Shown here: positions 1-7,914 of the stretch, piece by piece | Position numbering within the stretch: the stretch's first letter is position 1 | Layout of the letters: each line of letters begins with the position of its first letter | Assembly: GCA_001303225.1 (NCBI GenBank) | Contig: LJNI01000025.1 | Location: 1 to 18,594 of the forward strand | Direction of reading: 5' to 3' | DNA: 18,594 nt | Origin: a candidate division TA06 bacterium DG_78 | Lineage (GTDB): Bacteria > Hydrothermota > Tepidihabitantia > SM23-42 | Translations under genes and position numbers: made by a program | Notes under the pieces: generated by a model | Told to the model about the DNA's origin: nothing | What the model saw: only the letters and a program-made list of their open reading frames with translations | Databases searched by the model: none

Positions 1-503
1 AATATAATGTTTTTCACCTCTTCCTTCTTTCTGCCTTCGAGACATTGGTAGATTGCAGAGTGTTCACTGTCTATAGGATATAATTCTACCCCATGTTTTT
101 TGACCAAATCCATTATAATATCGCCGAAACTTACCAATATTTCCTTTGTAGCGAGACAAATCCTCATTTTCCTCTTGATTGCCTCCACAACACCCCATAT
201 ACCGATCGCACGTGCGAATGCACAAATTATCACATTTGCACCCGTACTCTCAACCATATCAGTAATTCCCTGTTCTCCACAGGTGATTGTCACGCTGCGC
301 AGTTTCTGCTTAAGGCGCTTATAGTGTTGTTTATTTACTATTGTCACCATCTTTGGCTGTGTGCATCGTGCTTGCCTTGCAAGTAGCTGGTAATTATTAT
401 AGGCCGCAAGTCCTACTATCTTGAATTGGTTCAGATTATTAAGTACTTTTATTGCATTACGGCCGATAGATCCAGTAGAACCTAAGATAATTATTTTCTT
501 CAT
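1..503 (-). CDS. dxr: 1-deoxy-D-xylulose 5-phosphate reductoisomerase, N-terminal part (cut by window edge)
   Basis: Catalyses the NADPH-dependent rearrangement and reduction of DXP to MEP, the second step of the MEP isoprenoid pathway in the cytoplasm. Only the first 167 codons are present; the 3' end lies before base 1. Seen: the N-terminal dinucleotide-binding loop GSTGSIG at residues 8-14, an ATKEILVSFG stretch at 118-127 (the family usually has NKE, so Asn is Thr here), and the metal/substrate motif IDSEHSA at 144-150, whose Asp145 and Glu147 match the family's metal ligands. The ATG at 503-501 overlaps the ispD stop in an ATGA junction, so translation is probably coupled to ispD. It has no promoter of its own that I can see and should be transcribed from the ispD promoter. 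The family call is very secure; only the truncation limits it. Confidence 0.95.
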   Translation of the reverse strand, partial: MKKIIILGSTGSIGRNAIKVLNNLNQFKIVGLAAYNNYQLLARQARCTQPKMVTIVNKQHYKRLKQKLRSVTITCGEQGITDMVESTGANVIICAFARAIGIWGVVEAIKRKMRICLATKEILVSFGDIIMDLVKKHGVELYPIDSEHSAIYQCLEGRKKEEVKNII

Positions 504-1165
504 GGTAACAGTGTATTTATAGTTCTTAAATCACTTACCTCAGTAATTTTTATGTTAAAACGATTCCCTGTAAAGCAGTATACTGGCCAGCCGAGTGACT
601 CGAGGATAGCTGCTTCATCAGTATAATCAATAGAGAGGTCTGCTTGCGCATACGCTCGTTTTATTAAATTTATACTGAAGAATTGAGGCGTCTGGATAAG
701 ATAGAGATTACTCCGTGATACAGTGTTCTGGACACGATATTTTTTTACACGTTTAATCGTGTCATGTACAAGAATACCAAAGATTACTGCCTGATATTTA
801 TAGCAGAGTTTAATACCACGGCTGATGAGGTTCGATACACCAATAGGTCTACAACCATCATGGATAGCAACAATACCAGATTGCCTCTTCAGTGTATTGA
901 GACCACAGAGTACTGAATCCTGCCTTCGTGTGCCTCCAGCGACAATATGCCGAATCTTTTTATATCCCCATTTCTTGATGAGGTACCTCGTGTAGGTAAT
1001 TCTCTGTCTGGGGACAACAACGATAATATCATTGATATGCGCATTGGTTTCAAAAGGGTCGAGTGCATAGAGTATGAGGGGCCGTCCCTTGAATGGATAA
1101 AATTGCTTTGTTTGACCAAATCTCGTGCTTCTGCCAGCAGCAACTATGACTGCATAATTCGCCAT
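500..1165 (-). CDS. ispD: 2-C-methyl-D-erythritol 4-phosphate cytidylyltransferase
   Basis: Transfers CMP from CTP to MEP, giving CDP-ME, the third MEP-pathway step. The 221-residue length is normal for the family. Seen: N-terminal nucleotide loop AAGRSTRFGQTKQF at residues 9-22, with Arg15 and Lys20 in the places of the catalytic Arg and Lys. The loop is about two residues shorter than in E. coli and lacks the usual Pro of PKQ. Other family blocks are GGTRRQDSV (77-85), IHDGCRP (101-107, usually HDAARP), DTIK (135-138), QTPQ (158-161), TDEA (182-185) and NIKIT (204-208). The ATG start is fixed by a -10 box only 5 nt upstream and by the absence of any upstream Shine-Dalgarno, so the mRNA is predicted to be leaderless. 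It overlaps dxr by 4 bases, putting two successive enzymes of one pathway in one transcript. Confidence 0.94.
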   Translation of the reverse strand: MANYAVIVAAGRSTRFGQTKQFYPFKGRPLILYALDPFETNAHINDIIVVVPRQRITYTRYLIKKWGYKKIRHIVAGGTRRQDSVLCGLNTLKRQSGIVAIHDGCRPIGVSNLISRGIKLCYKYQAVIFGILVHDTIKRVKKYRVQNTVSRSNLYLIQTPQFFSINLIKRAYAQADLSIDYTDEAAILESLGWPVYCFTGNRFNIKITEVSDLRTINTLLP

Positions 1166-1170
1166 AGTAG

Positions 1171-1198
1171 ATGATACCCAGAATTACAGAAAAGTCAA
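1171..1198 (-). promoter_or_regulatory. Promoter of ispD-dxr, predicted leaderless
   Basis: On the minus strand: -35 TTGACT (1198-1193), 16-bp spacer, -10 TATCAT (1176-1171), then 5 nt to the ispD ATG at 1165. Initiation about 6-7 nt after the -10 would fall on or beside the A of the start codon. It is back to back with the lipoprotein promoter at 1258-1285, about 59 bp away. Confidence 0.7.
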
Positions 1199-1257
1199 CT
1201 ATTTGACACACACGAAGCGAGGACTATATTTGCTCTCTCTGTCTACAAATTTGGCTA

Positions 1258-1285
1258 TTGACATTTGCGTAATTATGGATATGAT
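1258..1285 (+). promoter_or_regulatory. Sigma-70-type promoter of the lipoprotein/LysM genes
   Basis: Perfect -35 TTGACA (1258-1263), 16-bp spacer, -10 TATGAT (1280-1285). Predicted start near 1292 gives a leader of about 28 nt that contains the strong Shine-Dalgarno AAGGAGGAGG at 1306-1315, directly before the ATG at 1320. The near-consensus promoter and ribosome site suggest high expression, as expected for an abundant envelope lipoprotein. Confidence 0.8.
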
Positions 1286-1319
1286 TTAGTATAAACTACA
1301 GATCTAAGGAGGAGGCACT

Positions 1320-1586
1320 ATGAAAAAGACACTTGCATTGGTTCTCCTTGCCATCGTGGTCATTGGCTGTGGACCAAAGATGGCCACAAAGGAAACACTG
1401 AATGCACTCGCAGAAGCCAGAGCTGCTTTAGAAGCTGCTGAGGCAAAAATCACAGAACTAACAGAAGAACAAGGAACATTAGAGGCGATGATGGCAGATC
1501 TTACCGCTGATATAGAGAAACTCGAGAGCGACATTGGCGTGCTTCAAGATAAAATTAATACTCGCTGCAAAGGGAGGGTGAAATGA
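1320..1586 (+). CDS. Small coiled-coil lipoprotein, Braun-lipoprotein-like in design
   Basis: An 88-residue protein with a lipoprotein signal peptide: Lys2-Lys3, a hydrophobic stretch, then the lipobox VIGC with lipidated Cys17. The mature 72 residues are almost entirely heptad-patterned Ala/Glu/Leu helix (about 24-80), followed by a short tail with Cys83 and a C-terminal lysine. A lipidated N-terminus, a long coiled coil and a terminal Lys match the layout of E. coli Lpp (58 mature residues), but I see no convincing sequence homology, and covalent attachment to peptidoglycan is only inference. The ATG has a strong AAGGAGGAGG site 4 nt upstream. Its stop overlaps the next start (ATGA), so it is coupled to the LysM protein, whose coiled coil it resembles. 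Probably anchored in the outer membrane: residue 18 is Gly, not an Asp retention signal. Confidence 0.85.
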   Translation: MKKTLALVLLAIVVIGCGPKMATKETLNALAEARAALEAAEAKITELTEEQGTLEAMMADLTADIEKLESDIGVLQDKINTRCKGRVK

Positions 1587-2179
1587 GACACCTGCTAACC
1601 ACAACCTTTATTCTATGCTTGCTAGTCCCGATCACTGGATTTGCTCAAGAAAAAATGACAGAAAAAGAAGCGCAGGCTGAACTGGCTATGATACAAGAAC
1701 AATTGGCCGAAGCAGAGGCAACAATTGCAGAACTCGAAGCTAATATTGAGGCATTGGAGTCAGAAGTAGCTGATCTTGAAGCCCGTCGTGATGAGCTACA
1801 AGCAACATATGACGAACTCGCGGAGACATGGAAACAGTGTCAATATGGTCGGTACACAGTCGTTGAAGGAGACTGGCTTTGCACTATTGCAGCGAAACGC
1901 AACGTATATAATGCCTGTTCAAAGTGGCCTATGATTTATGAGGCAAATAAGAATAAGATTAAGAACGCTAATCTTATTTATCCAGGATGGATTTTGCTTA
2001 TACCATACCTCGATGAGTATACTGTTAAATCTGGTGATTATCTTGCATTGATTGCTTCATATCTTTCGATTTATTCTGATGCACGAAGATGGCCAGAAAT
2101 TTATGAGGCTAACAAAGGTAAAATTAAAGATCCTGATTGGATTTATCCAAAACAGAAATTTGTAATACCTCATGAATAA
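1583..2179 (+). CDS. Periplasmic coiled-coil protein with two LysM-like domains
   Basis: 198 residues. The N-terminus is a Sec signal peptide with likely cleavage after Ala21 (GFA|Q). Residues about 25-84 form a heptad-rich coiled coil, followed by Cys86. Two LysM-like repeats follow, about 91-141 and 146-196. Each starts with a YTV..GD segment, has a W-P-x-IYEANK-x-KIK core and ends with an IYP....(L/V)IP segment. LysM domains bind the glycan strands of peptidoglycan non-covalently, so this is probably a wall-binding protein. The family is clear; the cellular role is not known. It is translationally coupled to the preceding lipoprotein, and the two coiled coils are about the same length and align without gaps over a central stretch. 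A strong hairpin (2187-2212) follows 7 nt after the stop. Confidence 0.85.
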   Translation: MRHLLTTTFILCLLVPITGFAQEKMTEKEAQAELAMIQEQLAEAEATIAELEANIEALESEVADLEARRDELQATYDELAETWKQCQYGRYTVVEGDWLCTIAAKRNVYNACSKWPMIYEANKNKIKNANLIYPGWILLIPYLDEYTVKSGDYLALIASYLSIYSDARRWPEIYEANKGKIKDPDWIYPKQKFVIPHE

Positions 2180-2186
2180 ACTATTT

Positions 2187-2212
2187 GGGAGGGGCTAAGT
2201 TCTGCCCCTCCC
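2187..2212 (+). terminator. GC-rich hairpin between the LysM gene and phoH
   Basis: A perfect 9-bp stem GGGAGGGGC / GCCCCTCCC with an 8-nt TAAGTTCT loop, starting 7 nt after the LysM stop. No T-run follows (next bases TTCGATG), so it is not a textbook intrinsic terminator. It could be a weak terminator/attenuator or a 3'-end stabiliser for the upstream lipoprotein/LysM mRNA. It ends only 6 nt before the phoH GTG, so it may also limit phoH translation. Confidence 0.55.
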
Positions 2213-2218
2213 TTCGAT

Positions 2219-3124
2219 GTGAAGATATCAATACCTACTTCCGGTTTTGAACCTACGCTCCTCGCCGGTTTCCAAGATGAGTTTTTGAGAAAAGTGCAAA
2301 GAGAATTCAATATCACGGTAACGATGCGTGATGAATGCATCTACTTGAAAGGAAATGCGAAGAAAATACAAGAGGCGAAAAAAGTCATCCAGAACAAGTT
2401 GAGAGAAATGGCAGACAGAGCTTACAGCGAATCTGGACAGGATAAAAAGAAGAGAGAAAAAGAGCCATTTTCTGTCACAACTCCCAAGAGACTCGTGCGG
2501 GCAAAAACACCTGGCCAAGCAGAATATATCGAAGCGATAGATAAATATGATATTACAGTAAGTATTGGGCCTGCAGGTACTGGTAAGACATATCTCGGTG
2601 TCGCTATGGCAGTATCGTATTTAATGGAGAAAAAGGTGGAAAGGATAATACTTACCCGGCCAGCTGTTGAGGCTGGTGAATCTTTAGGATTCCTGCCAGG
2701 AGCTATTGAAGAAAAAGTTGATCCTTATCTTCGACCACTCTATGATGCACTTAATGATTTTTTGCCCTATGATCGTATGAAAAAATATCTTGATTTAAAA
2801 GTTATTGAGGTCGCGCCACTCGCATACATGCGGGGAAGAACATTAAATGATGCACTTATTATTCTGGATGAAGCTCAAAACACAACTGGTATGCAAATGA
2901 AGATGTTTTTGACACGTATGGGATGGCGGTCGAAGGTTGTCGTTACCGGTGACATCACCCAAGTAGATCTTCCGCCAAACATCTTTTCAGGACTCATTGA
3001 GATACAACATTTATTGAAAAATATTTCTGGTATAAAATTTGTCTACCTGAGCGAAAAAGATGTTGTACGACATAACTTGGTCCAGAAGATAATTAAAGCA
3101 TATGAAACTAAAAATTCAACATAA
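2219..3124 (+). CDS. phoH: PhoH-like P-loop ATPase
   Basis: A 301-residue PhoH/YbeZ-family protein, normal length. The N-terminal 65 residues are a KH-like segment, then a basic linker (75-95), then the helicase-like ATPase domain. Walker A is GPAGTGKT at 117-124, Walker [10 protein letters not shown] at 213-221, followed by VTGD at 242-245. The family is associated with RNA metabolism and often works beside YbeY, encoded two genes downstream; its exact biochemical role is unsettled. The start is GTG at 2219, chosen because the N-terminal domain would otherwise be cut (next in-frame Met is residue 36). There is no Shine-Dalgarno at a proper distance: the only GGAGG lies in the 5' arm of the hairpin, over 25 nt away. 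It overlaps the next gene by 23 bases. Confidence 0.92.
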   Translation: MKISIPTSGFEPTLLAGFQDEFLRKVQREFNITVTMRDECIYLKGNAKKIQEAKKVIQNKLREMADRAYSESGQDKKKREKEPFSVTTPKRLVRAKTPGQAEYIEAIDKYDITVSIGPAGTGKTYLGVAMAVSYLMEKKVERIILTRPAVEAGESLGFLPGAIEEKVDPYLRPLYDALNDFLPYDRMKKYLDLKVIEVAPLAYMRGRTLNDALIILDEAQNTTGMQMKMFLTRMGWRSKVVVTGDITQVDLPPNIFSGLIEIQHLLKNISGIKFVYLSEKDVVRHNLVQKIIKAYETKNST

Positions 3125-5159
3125 GGTATTAATTTTAATAGGCATTCTTCTCTTATTGAATATTATTTTTCTGCCTCCTCTTGCTCCAGTTAAATTTAAC
3201 GTTAATGAAGGGGAAATATCATCCGCTAATATTATAGCACCCTATGACTTTTATATTCCAAAAACTGAGCAAGAACTCTTTGAAGAGAGGGGGGAGATAG
3301 CACGAAGGATTCCACCAGTTTTTGAATTGGATAATTCAGTATCTAAAACGGTGAATAAAAAAATCGCAACACTCGAGTATCTCATTGATTCGTTAAAAAA
3401 ATTAAAAATAAAAGATGATTCCCTGGTTGGTCTTGTTCAAAAAGAGTATGCACTCACTAATGGTATTATCAAGTATTTATTGAGAGGTAATTACCGAGAG
3501 ACTTTGCAAAAAGTTAGTACTAAGCTGAACGATCTGTATGCCCGTGGTATTGTTGAAAATAAGTCACCAGAGTTCAGAATAATTACAATCGTGAGTGGTA
3601 ATAAAGAAATGGTTGAATCAATTGATCAGTTGTATTCGTTGACTGAGGCGGAGAATGTAGCAACACTCGACGAACGACAGGAATATAGAAACCTCATTAA
3701 ATTTTTCCTTCAACCGAATGTTACATTCAGTGAGAAAAAAACCGAGTTACGGATAGATGAGGTTTTTGCGAATGTCCCTAAGACAAAGGGACAAGTATTA
3801 AAAGGAGAGCTTATTGTCGAAAAGCATAAACGAGTAACCGCTGAGGCAATGGTAAAGATATTCGCGCTTGAGAAAACCTATATCTCGATTGGTGCGTGGG
3901 AAGTATTACGGACTATACTATTTCGTAATGTTTTATTCCTTTCGATGATTCTCTTATTATATCATTTTGATAAGATAACAAAGTCTCATATGTTCGAGCA
4001 AAAAGCACTCTATCTCATTGCACTGCTCTCAACAATATATTTAGTGATTGGCAAAATTACCTATGAAACAAATACGATCTATTTACTACCAATAGCATTT
4101 TTCATCTTTATCTGCGCTCTCTATTTTAACCTCTACACATCGATTATTTTTACTATTGTCTTTGCTGCTGTTTTTAGTTTTACATTAAACTCTATACCGA
4201 TTTTTATATATCTATTTATTAGCGGTATTGTTGCCGCGTTTTCGATCCAGACAATAGATTCTCGATTGTCTCTCTATAGGCCATTATTGTATGTTGCTAT
4301 AGCAAATCTTATTACAATTCTCTTTATTGATATGTACTTGTTGAAAGGATACGTTGATATCCTCCATGTCGGTATGGGAATCTTAAACAGTATTTTAGCG
4401 AGTGTGAGTCTTGCACTTTTCTTGCCGCTTTTTGAAAAAGTATTCGATTTCACGACTGATTTAACCCTCTTGGAACTCGGTAATTTGAACCTTCCCTTAT
4501 TTAAAGAAATGGCGATTGAGGCAGCAGGTACTTATCACCATTCAATTGTCGTCGGTAGTCTTGCTGAAGCAGGGGCTAACGCAATTGGTGCTGATCCGAT
4601 TCTTGCCAGGGTCGGCGCGTACTATCACGATATCGGCAAGCTCAAAAAACCAGAATATTTCATTGAAAATCAGATAGGAGTGAAGAACCCACATGATAAT
4701 TTAAAACCACAGATGAGTGTTTTAGTTATTATTTCGCACGTGAAAGATGGTATCGAGATGGCAAAGAAGATGAAGTTGCCTAAGAAATTGAATGATATTA
4801 TCGAACAACATCATGGTACAACAACCATTGAGTCATTTTATAGAAAAGCACTGCATATTTCAGTTGATACTAATCAGGATTCATTTCGCTACCCTGGTCC
4901 GAAACCAAAGACAAAGGAAGCTGCGCTCGTAATGCTCGCTGACAGCATAGAGGCATCGGCGCGAAGTGACAAATCTATCACCGTAACGAAATTACAAAAG
5001 ATAGTCCGGGATAGTATTGCGAGAAAATTTGATGATGGCCAATTGGATGATTGTCCAATAGCACGAAGCGATTTAGCACACATCAGTACTGCATTTCTTC
5101 CAATTCTTACAGGAATATTCCACGCACGAATTGACTACGATAGCGCAACATCGAATTAG
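3102..5159 (+). CDS. pgpH: PgpH/YqfF-type 7TM-HD cyclic di-AMP phosphodiesterase
   Basis: A 685-residue membrane protein with the family's order: one N-terminal membrane helix (about 9-28), a large extracytoplasmic domain (about 30-265, opening with the [22 protein letters not shown] block), a cluster of membrane helices (about 270-445), and a cytoplasmic HD phosphohydrolase domain. HD residues seen: YHH at 478-480, HDIGK at 509-513, HH at 570-571 and the ADSIEA block at 613-618. Characterised members hydrolyse c-di-AMP to pApA, so c-di-AMP signalling is likely here, though no cyclase is in the window. The ATG at 3102 lies inside the end of phoH with only a weak ribosome site, suggesting coupling. 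The phoH-pgpH-ybeY order is common in bacteria, which supports the call. No key HD residue is missing. Confidence 0.92.
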   Translation: MKLKIQHKVLILIGILLLLNIIFLPPLAPVKFNVNEGEISSANIIAPYDFYIPKTEQELFEERGEIARRIPPVFELDNSVSKTVNKKIATLEYLIDSLKKLKIKDDSLVGLVQKEYALTNGIIKYLLRGNYRETLQKVSTKLNDLYARGIVENKSPEFRIITIVSGNKEMVESIDQLYSLTEAENVATLDERQEYRNLIKFFLQPNVTFSEKKTELRIDEVFANVPKTKGQVLKGELIVEKHKRVTAEAMVKIFALEKTYISIGAWEVLRTILFRNVLFLSMILLLYHFDKITKSHMFEQKALYLIALLSTIYLVIGKITYETNTIYLLPIAFFIFICALYFNLYTSIIFTIVFAAVFSFTLNSIPIFIYLFISGIVAAFSIQTIDSRLSLYRPLLYVAIANLITILFIDMYLLKGYVDILHVGMGILNSILASVSLALFLPLFEKVFDFTTDLTLLELGNLNLPLFKEMAIEAAGTYHHSIVVGSLAEAGANAIGADPILARVGAYYHDIGKLKKPEYFIENQIGVKNPHDNLKPQMSVLVIISHVKDGIEMAKKMKLPKKLNDIIEQHHGTTTIESFYRKALHISVDTNQDSFRYPGPKPKTKEAALVMLADSIEASARSDKSITVTKLQKIVRDSIARKFDDGQLDDCPIARSDLAHISTAFLPILTGIFHARIDYDSATSN

Positions 5160-5239
5160 CATGGTATAGTGATTGGTTGAATAGCTCACAAGAAGACCTA
5201 TTTATCCTACGATATTAATCCGAGTGAGGTGTTTGTGAC

Positions 5240-5611
5240 ATGGAAATAAATGTATTTACCTTACAGAGCAAATTACAGGTTGACAAAAAGACAATTATTC
5301 GGCTCGTTAAGAAAATTATACGTGAAGAAAAATATCACTTAAATATACTTAATATAATCATTGCTGATAACAACCATTTAAAAAAATTAAATCGGATGTT
5401 TTTGAAACAAAATTCTCCGACAAATGTTATATCTTTTAATTTTGGTGATGTCTCAGAAATTTACGTTTCAGCAGATAAGGCAAAAACTCATAGAGAAGTT
5501 TATTATTTCATTGCACATGGTCTTCTCCATATCATTGGGTATAATCACCAAAAGCGAAAACAGGAAAAATTAATGGAAGACAAATGTTCTTATTACGTAT
5601 CGGTTTTATAG
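5240..5611 (+). CDS. ybeY: YbeY endoribonuclease / rRNA maturation factor
   Basis: A 123-residue protein, short for a family usually near 150. The zinc site H-x3-H-x5-H is present as His93, His97 and His103 in HGLLHIIGYNH; the usual Asp before the last His is Asn102. The upstream family block is recognisable as NRMFLKQNSPTNVISF (51-66), with Ser-Pro-Thr-Asn replacing the common D-x-P-T-D-V-L, followed by a reduced EIYVSADKA block (73-81). YbeY takes part in 16S rRNA 3'-end maturation and ribosome quality control. Start chosen from GAGGTG (5226-5231), 8 nt before the ATG. Its position after phoH and pgpH is the usual one. The divergence and short length are unusual, but all three metal ligands remain, so it should be active. 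The next gene starts 1 nt after its stop. Confidence 0.88.
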   Translation: MEINVFTLQSKLQVDKKTIIRLVKKIIREEKYHLNILNIIIADNNHLKKLNRMFLKQNSPTNVISFNFGDVSEIYVSADKAKTHREVYYFIAHGLLHIIGYNHQKRKQEKLMEDKCSYYVSVL

Positions 5612-5612
5612 T

Positions 5613-6863
5613 ATGATTATTTATATACTTCTACTATTCACATTTCTTGTTTTGAGTTCCTTCTTTTCTGGCATGGAGGCTGCTATCTTTTCAATCTCTC
5701 GTTTCAGGATCAAGACATTGATATCTGAAAACAGACAAGGTTCTGTTATGCTTGAAAAGATTAAAAAGAAATCAGGTAAAACATTGGCGTCAATACTTTT
5801 GGCAAATCTGCTTGTTAACATTGGTGCTTCTTCAATTGGTGCGATTATTCTCATTCGTATCATCACACAATACCAGTTTTCACCGACTCTGTCTTTTATT
5901 ATAGAATTTATCATTATGACGTCATTGCTTCTTATTATTGGTGAAATCACACCGAAAACCATTGCAATATCTAATGCAGAATTCTTTGCCTTAAAATTTG
6001 GAAGTACTATTAACTATCTCACCAATATATTTAATCCGATATCGAGCCTTATGGAAATTATTACACACAAAATTATACCATATAAAAAAGGGCATGAAAC
6101 CATTTCTGATAAGGAAATAAAACTCATGTTGAGTGAAGCTAAGAAATTTAAAGTCTTGGACGAAGGTGAAGAACGATTTGGCTATCGAATTCTCAAGTTT
6201 GGAAAAATGAAGGTGAATCAAATTATGACTCCTCGACAGAAAGTCGTTGGAGTCGATATTGACGCAGACACGGAGGAGGCAAAAAAGATTGTTAGTTCAT
6301 CAAAGCATTCCAGGATATGCGTATTTGATAAAAAGGGAAATGTTGCAGGTATACTATATGCGAAGGATTTGTTTATACGACAAATTGTTAAGAAACAAAG
6401 CACGATTGTTAGTGTAGGCACATTAATGCGTGAGCCATACGTCGTTCCAGAAACGAAGAATATTGATAACCTCTTAGGTGAATTCAGAAAAAATGGTATT
6501 CATATCAGTGTTGTGGTTGATGAATTTGGTAATTTCTCTGGAATCGTAACACTAGAAGATATTTTGGAATCACTTTTCGGTGAAATCATCGATGAATATG
6601 ACGAACACGATGATTTACCTTATGAAAAAATTTCATTGGATACGTACCTATTTGAAGGCGATATAAGTATCGGTGAATTATCACGTCTTCTTAATATTGA
6701 ACCTTTTGCAGAAGAGGGGGCGAGACTCTCTGGTTTTATCCTTAATTATCTTGATAGAATTCCAAAGGAACATGAAAAATTCAATTTTGGTAATCTCGAG
6801 GTTACTGTTGAGGAAATGCATGATCGAATTATAGAACGTGTTTTAATCAAAAAGGTAATTTAA
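5613..6863 (+). CDS. CNNM-domain / CBS-pair membrane protein (CorC/TlyC hemolysin-like), full length
   Basis: 416 residues with the three-part layout of this family. The N-terminal CNNM (DUF21) membrane domain spans about 1-170, with the SSFFSGMEAAIFS motif at 15-27 and GEITPKT at 110-116. A CBS pair follows (about 200-320), opening with IMTPR (204-208) and closing with DEFGNFSGIVTLEDILE (303-319). A C-terminal CorC/HlyC transporter-associated domain occupies about 335-415. Members are implicated in divalent cation (Mg2+/Co2+) efflux; older names call them hemolysins. The CBS pair probably senses nucleotides. The gene follows ybeY by 1 nt and overlaps the next gene by a single base (TAATG). 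A corC-like gene beside ybeY is a well-known arrangement. The transported ion cannot be deduced from the sequence. Confidence 0.88.
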   Translation: MIIYILLLFTFLVLSSFFSGMEAAIFSISRFRIKTLISENRQGSVMLEKIKKKSGKTLASILLANLLVNIGASSIGAIILIRIITQYQFSPTLSFIIEFIIMTSLLLIIGEITPKTIAISNAEFFALKFGSTINYLTNIFNPISSLMEIITHKIIPYKKGHETISDKEIKLMLSEAKKFKVLDEGEERFGYRILKFGKMKVNQIMTPRQKVVGVDIDADTEEAKKIVSSSKHSRICVFDKKGNVAGILYAKDLFIRQIVKKQSTIVSVGTLMREPYVVPETKNIDNLLGEFRKNGIHISVVVDEFGNFSGIVTLEDILESLFGEIIDEYDEHDDLPYEKISLDTYLFEGDISIGELSRLLNIEPFAEEGARLSGFILNYLDRIPKEHEKFNFGNLEVTVEEMHDRIIERVLIKKVI

Positions 6864-7786
6864 TGGTATATTTGATTATTCCTTTTATTTTGATTCTCTT
6901 TGGAGGGATCTTTACTGCTAGTGAAACTGGCTTTATAAGTATTGACCGGATGAGGGTACTCAGGGCTAAACGCGAGAAAAAAATGTGGGCACTACGAACA
7001 AGTACATTTCTTTTTGCTCCGGAGCGCTTTTTTACAACAACACTACTTTGTGAGAATTTCATTATTGTCGTTGCCTCTACAGTATTCGCAAAGTACTTCA
7101 TTGATTGTCTTGGTAGTAGTGGTGCCATCATTTCAACAGTTTTGCTATCACTTTTTTCATTGATCATTGGACAGTTCATTCCCAAATCAATGGCTCTCAC
7201 AAATCCTGAAAGAACAATGATTTTATTCAGTAGTATAATTTATTATGTTGAAATTATAACGTATCCAATTGTGCATCTATTTGCTACTTTGTCGAAGTCG
7301 ATTGCACGCATCTTCCAAAGTGAGACCAAAGCAGCGTCAATTCGAAGATTGGATATTGTGTATGCAATGAGTGAATATGAGGAAGCATCGAGTAGATTTG
7401 CATCGCGGCTCTTTGATTTTTCAAAACGAATTGTCGCTGATGTGATGATACCTTTAGATACTGCATTTTTATGCAAAAAAGGGGTCGAGATAGAAACAAT
7501 CGTACAAAAAGAGGGAAGAATCTATACCAGGATACCTGTTTATAGAGAACACCGTGAGAATATTATTGGCTTCTTCAATATAAAAGATTATTTTTACATG
7601 AATAAGGTTACATTGAGGAAACCATTCTTTGTGAAGCGTGATGAACGCTGTATGTCAATATTTTTGACAATGAAGCAGAAAGGAGAACACATAGCAATTG
7701 TGCGTGATAATAACCGCACTATCGGAATTGTAACTCTTGAAGATTTAATTGAAGAATTGGTTGGTGAAATAAGAGACGAGAAGTAA
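6863..7786 (+). CDS. Second CNNM/CBS membrane protein, lacking the CorC/HlyC C-terminal domain
   Basis: 307 residues, a diverged paralogue of the preceding gene. The CNNM membrane domain carries FTASETGFISIDRMRVLRAK at about 17-36 (versus SGMEAAIFSISRFR) and a GQFIPKS block in place of GEITPKT. The CBS region contains DVMIPL near 193-198 and closes with IGIVTLEDLIEELVGEIRDE at the very C-terminus. The transporter-associated domain found in the neighbour is absent: the ORF simply stops after the CBS pair, with no sign of a frameshift in the spacer. The TAATG overlap with the first copy means tight coupling, so the two may form a heteromer. That is inference from gene order. This is the last gene of the plus-strand run, meeting minus-strand genes head on after 128 bp. 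Confidence 0.82.
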   Translation: MVYLIIPFILILFGGIFTASETGFISIDRMRVLRAKREKKMWALRTSTFLFAPERFFTTTLLCENFIIVVASTVFAKYFIDCLGSSGAIISTVLLSLFSLIIGQFIPKSMALTNPERTMILFSSIIYYVEIITYPIVHLFATLSKSIARIFQSETKAASIRRLDIVYAMSEYEEASSRFASRLFDFSKRIVADVMIPLDTAFLCKKGVEIETIVQKEGRIYTRIPVYREHRENIIGFFNIKDYFYMNKVTLRKPFFVKRDERCMSIFLTMKQKGEHIAIVRDNNRTIGIVTLEDLIEELVGEIRDEK

Positions 7787-7914
7787 GATAAGTATAGCAA
7801 AATTTAAGAAAATCAAGGCAATGGACAACAGGCAAAATCAGGTAACCAAAAAATTACTGATATCTTAATAATCTGATAATCACTACCTATTTACCTTATC
7901 AGCTAATTACCTAA
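7787..7914. other. AT-rich convergent spacer with short inverted repeat
   Basis: This spacer separates two gene sets that end toward each other. It contains CTGATAA (7873-7879) and TTATCAG (7896-7902), a 7-bp inverted repeat around a 16-nt loop. The words AGGTAA/TTACCT occur three times (7840-7845, 7891-7896, 7907-7912). A T-run follows at 7917-7922, inside the end of the next gene. It may serve as a weak terminator for the plus-strand genes, but the stem is AT-rich. No gene is visible. Confidence 0.35.

Noticed and set aside
93..386. Open frames on the plus strand at 93-386 and 100-324
   Set aside because: They lie opposite the clear dxr N-terminal coding sequence, and their translations are Cys/His-rich without any domain or ribosome site.
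889..1174. Open frames overlapping ispD on both strands
   Set aside because: They are shadows of ispD, which has all its family motifs; the translations show no recognisable pattern.
5177..5204. Possible promoter TTGAAT-N16-TATTTA before ybeY
   Set aside because: The spacing fits the other promoters, but the -10 is poor and the gene probably belongs to the phoH-pgpH transcript; only the GAGGTG ribosome site is convincing.
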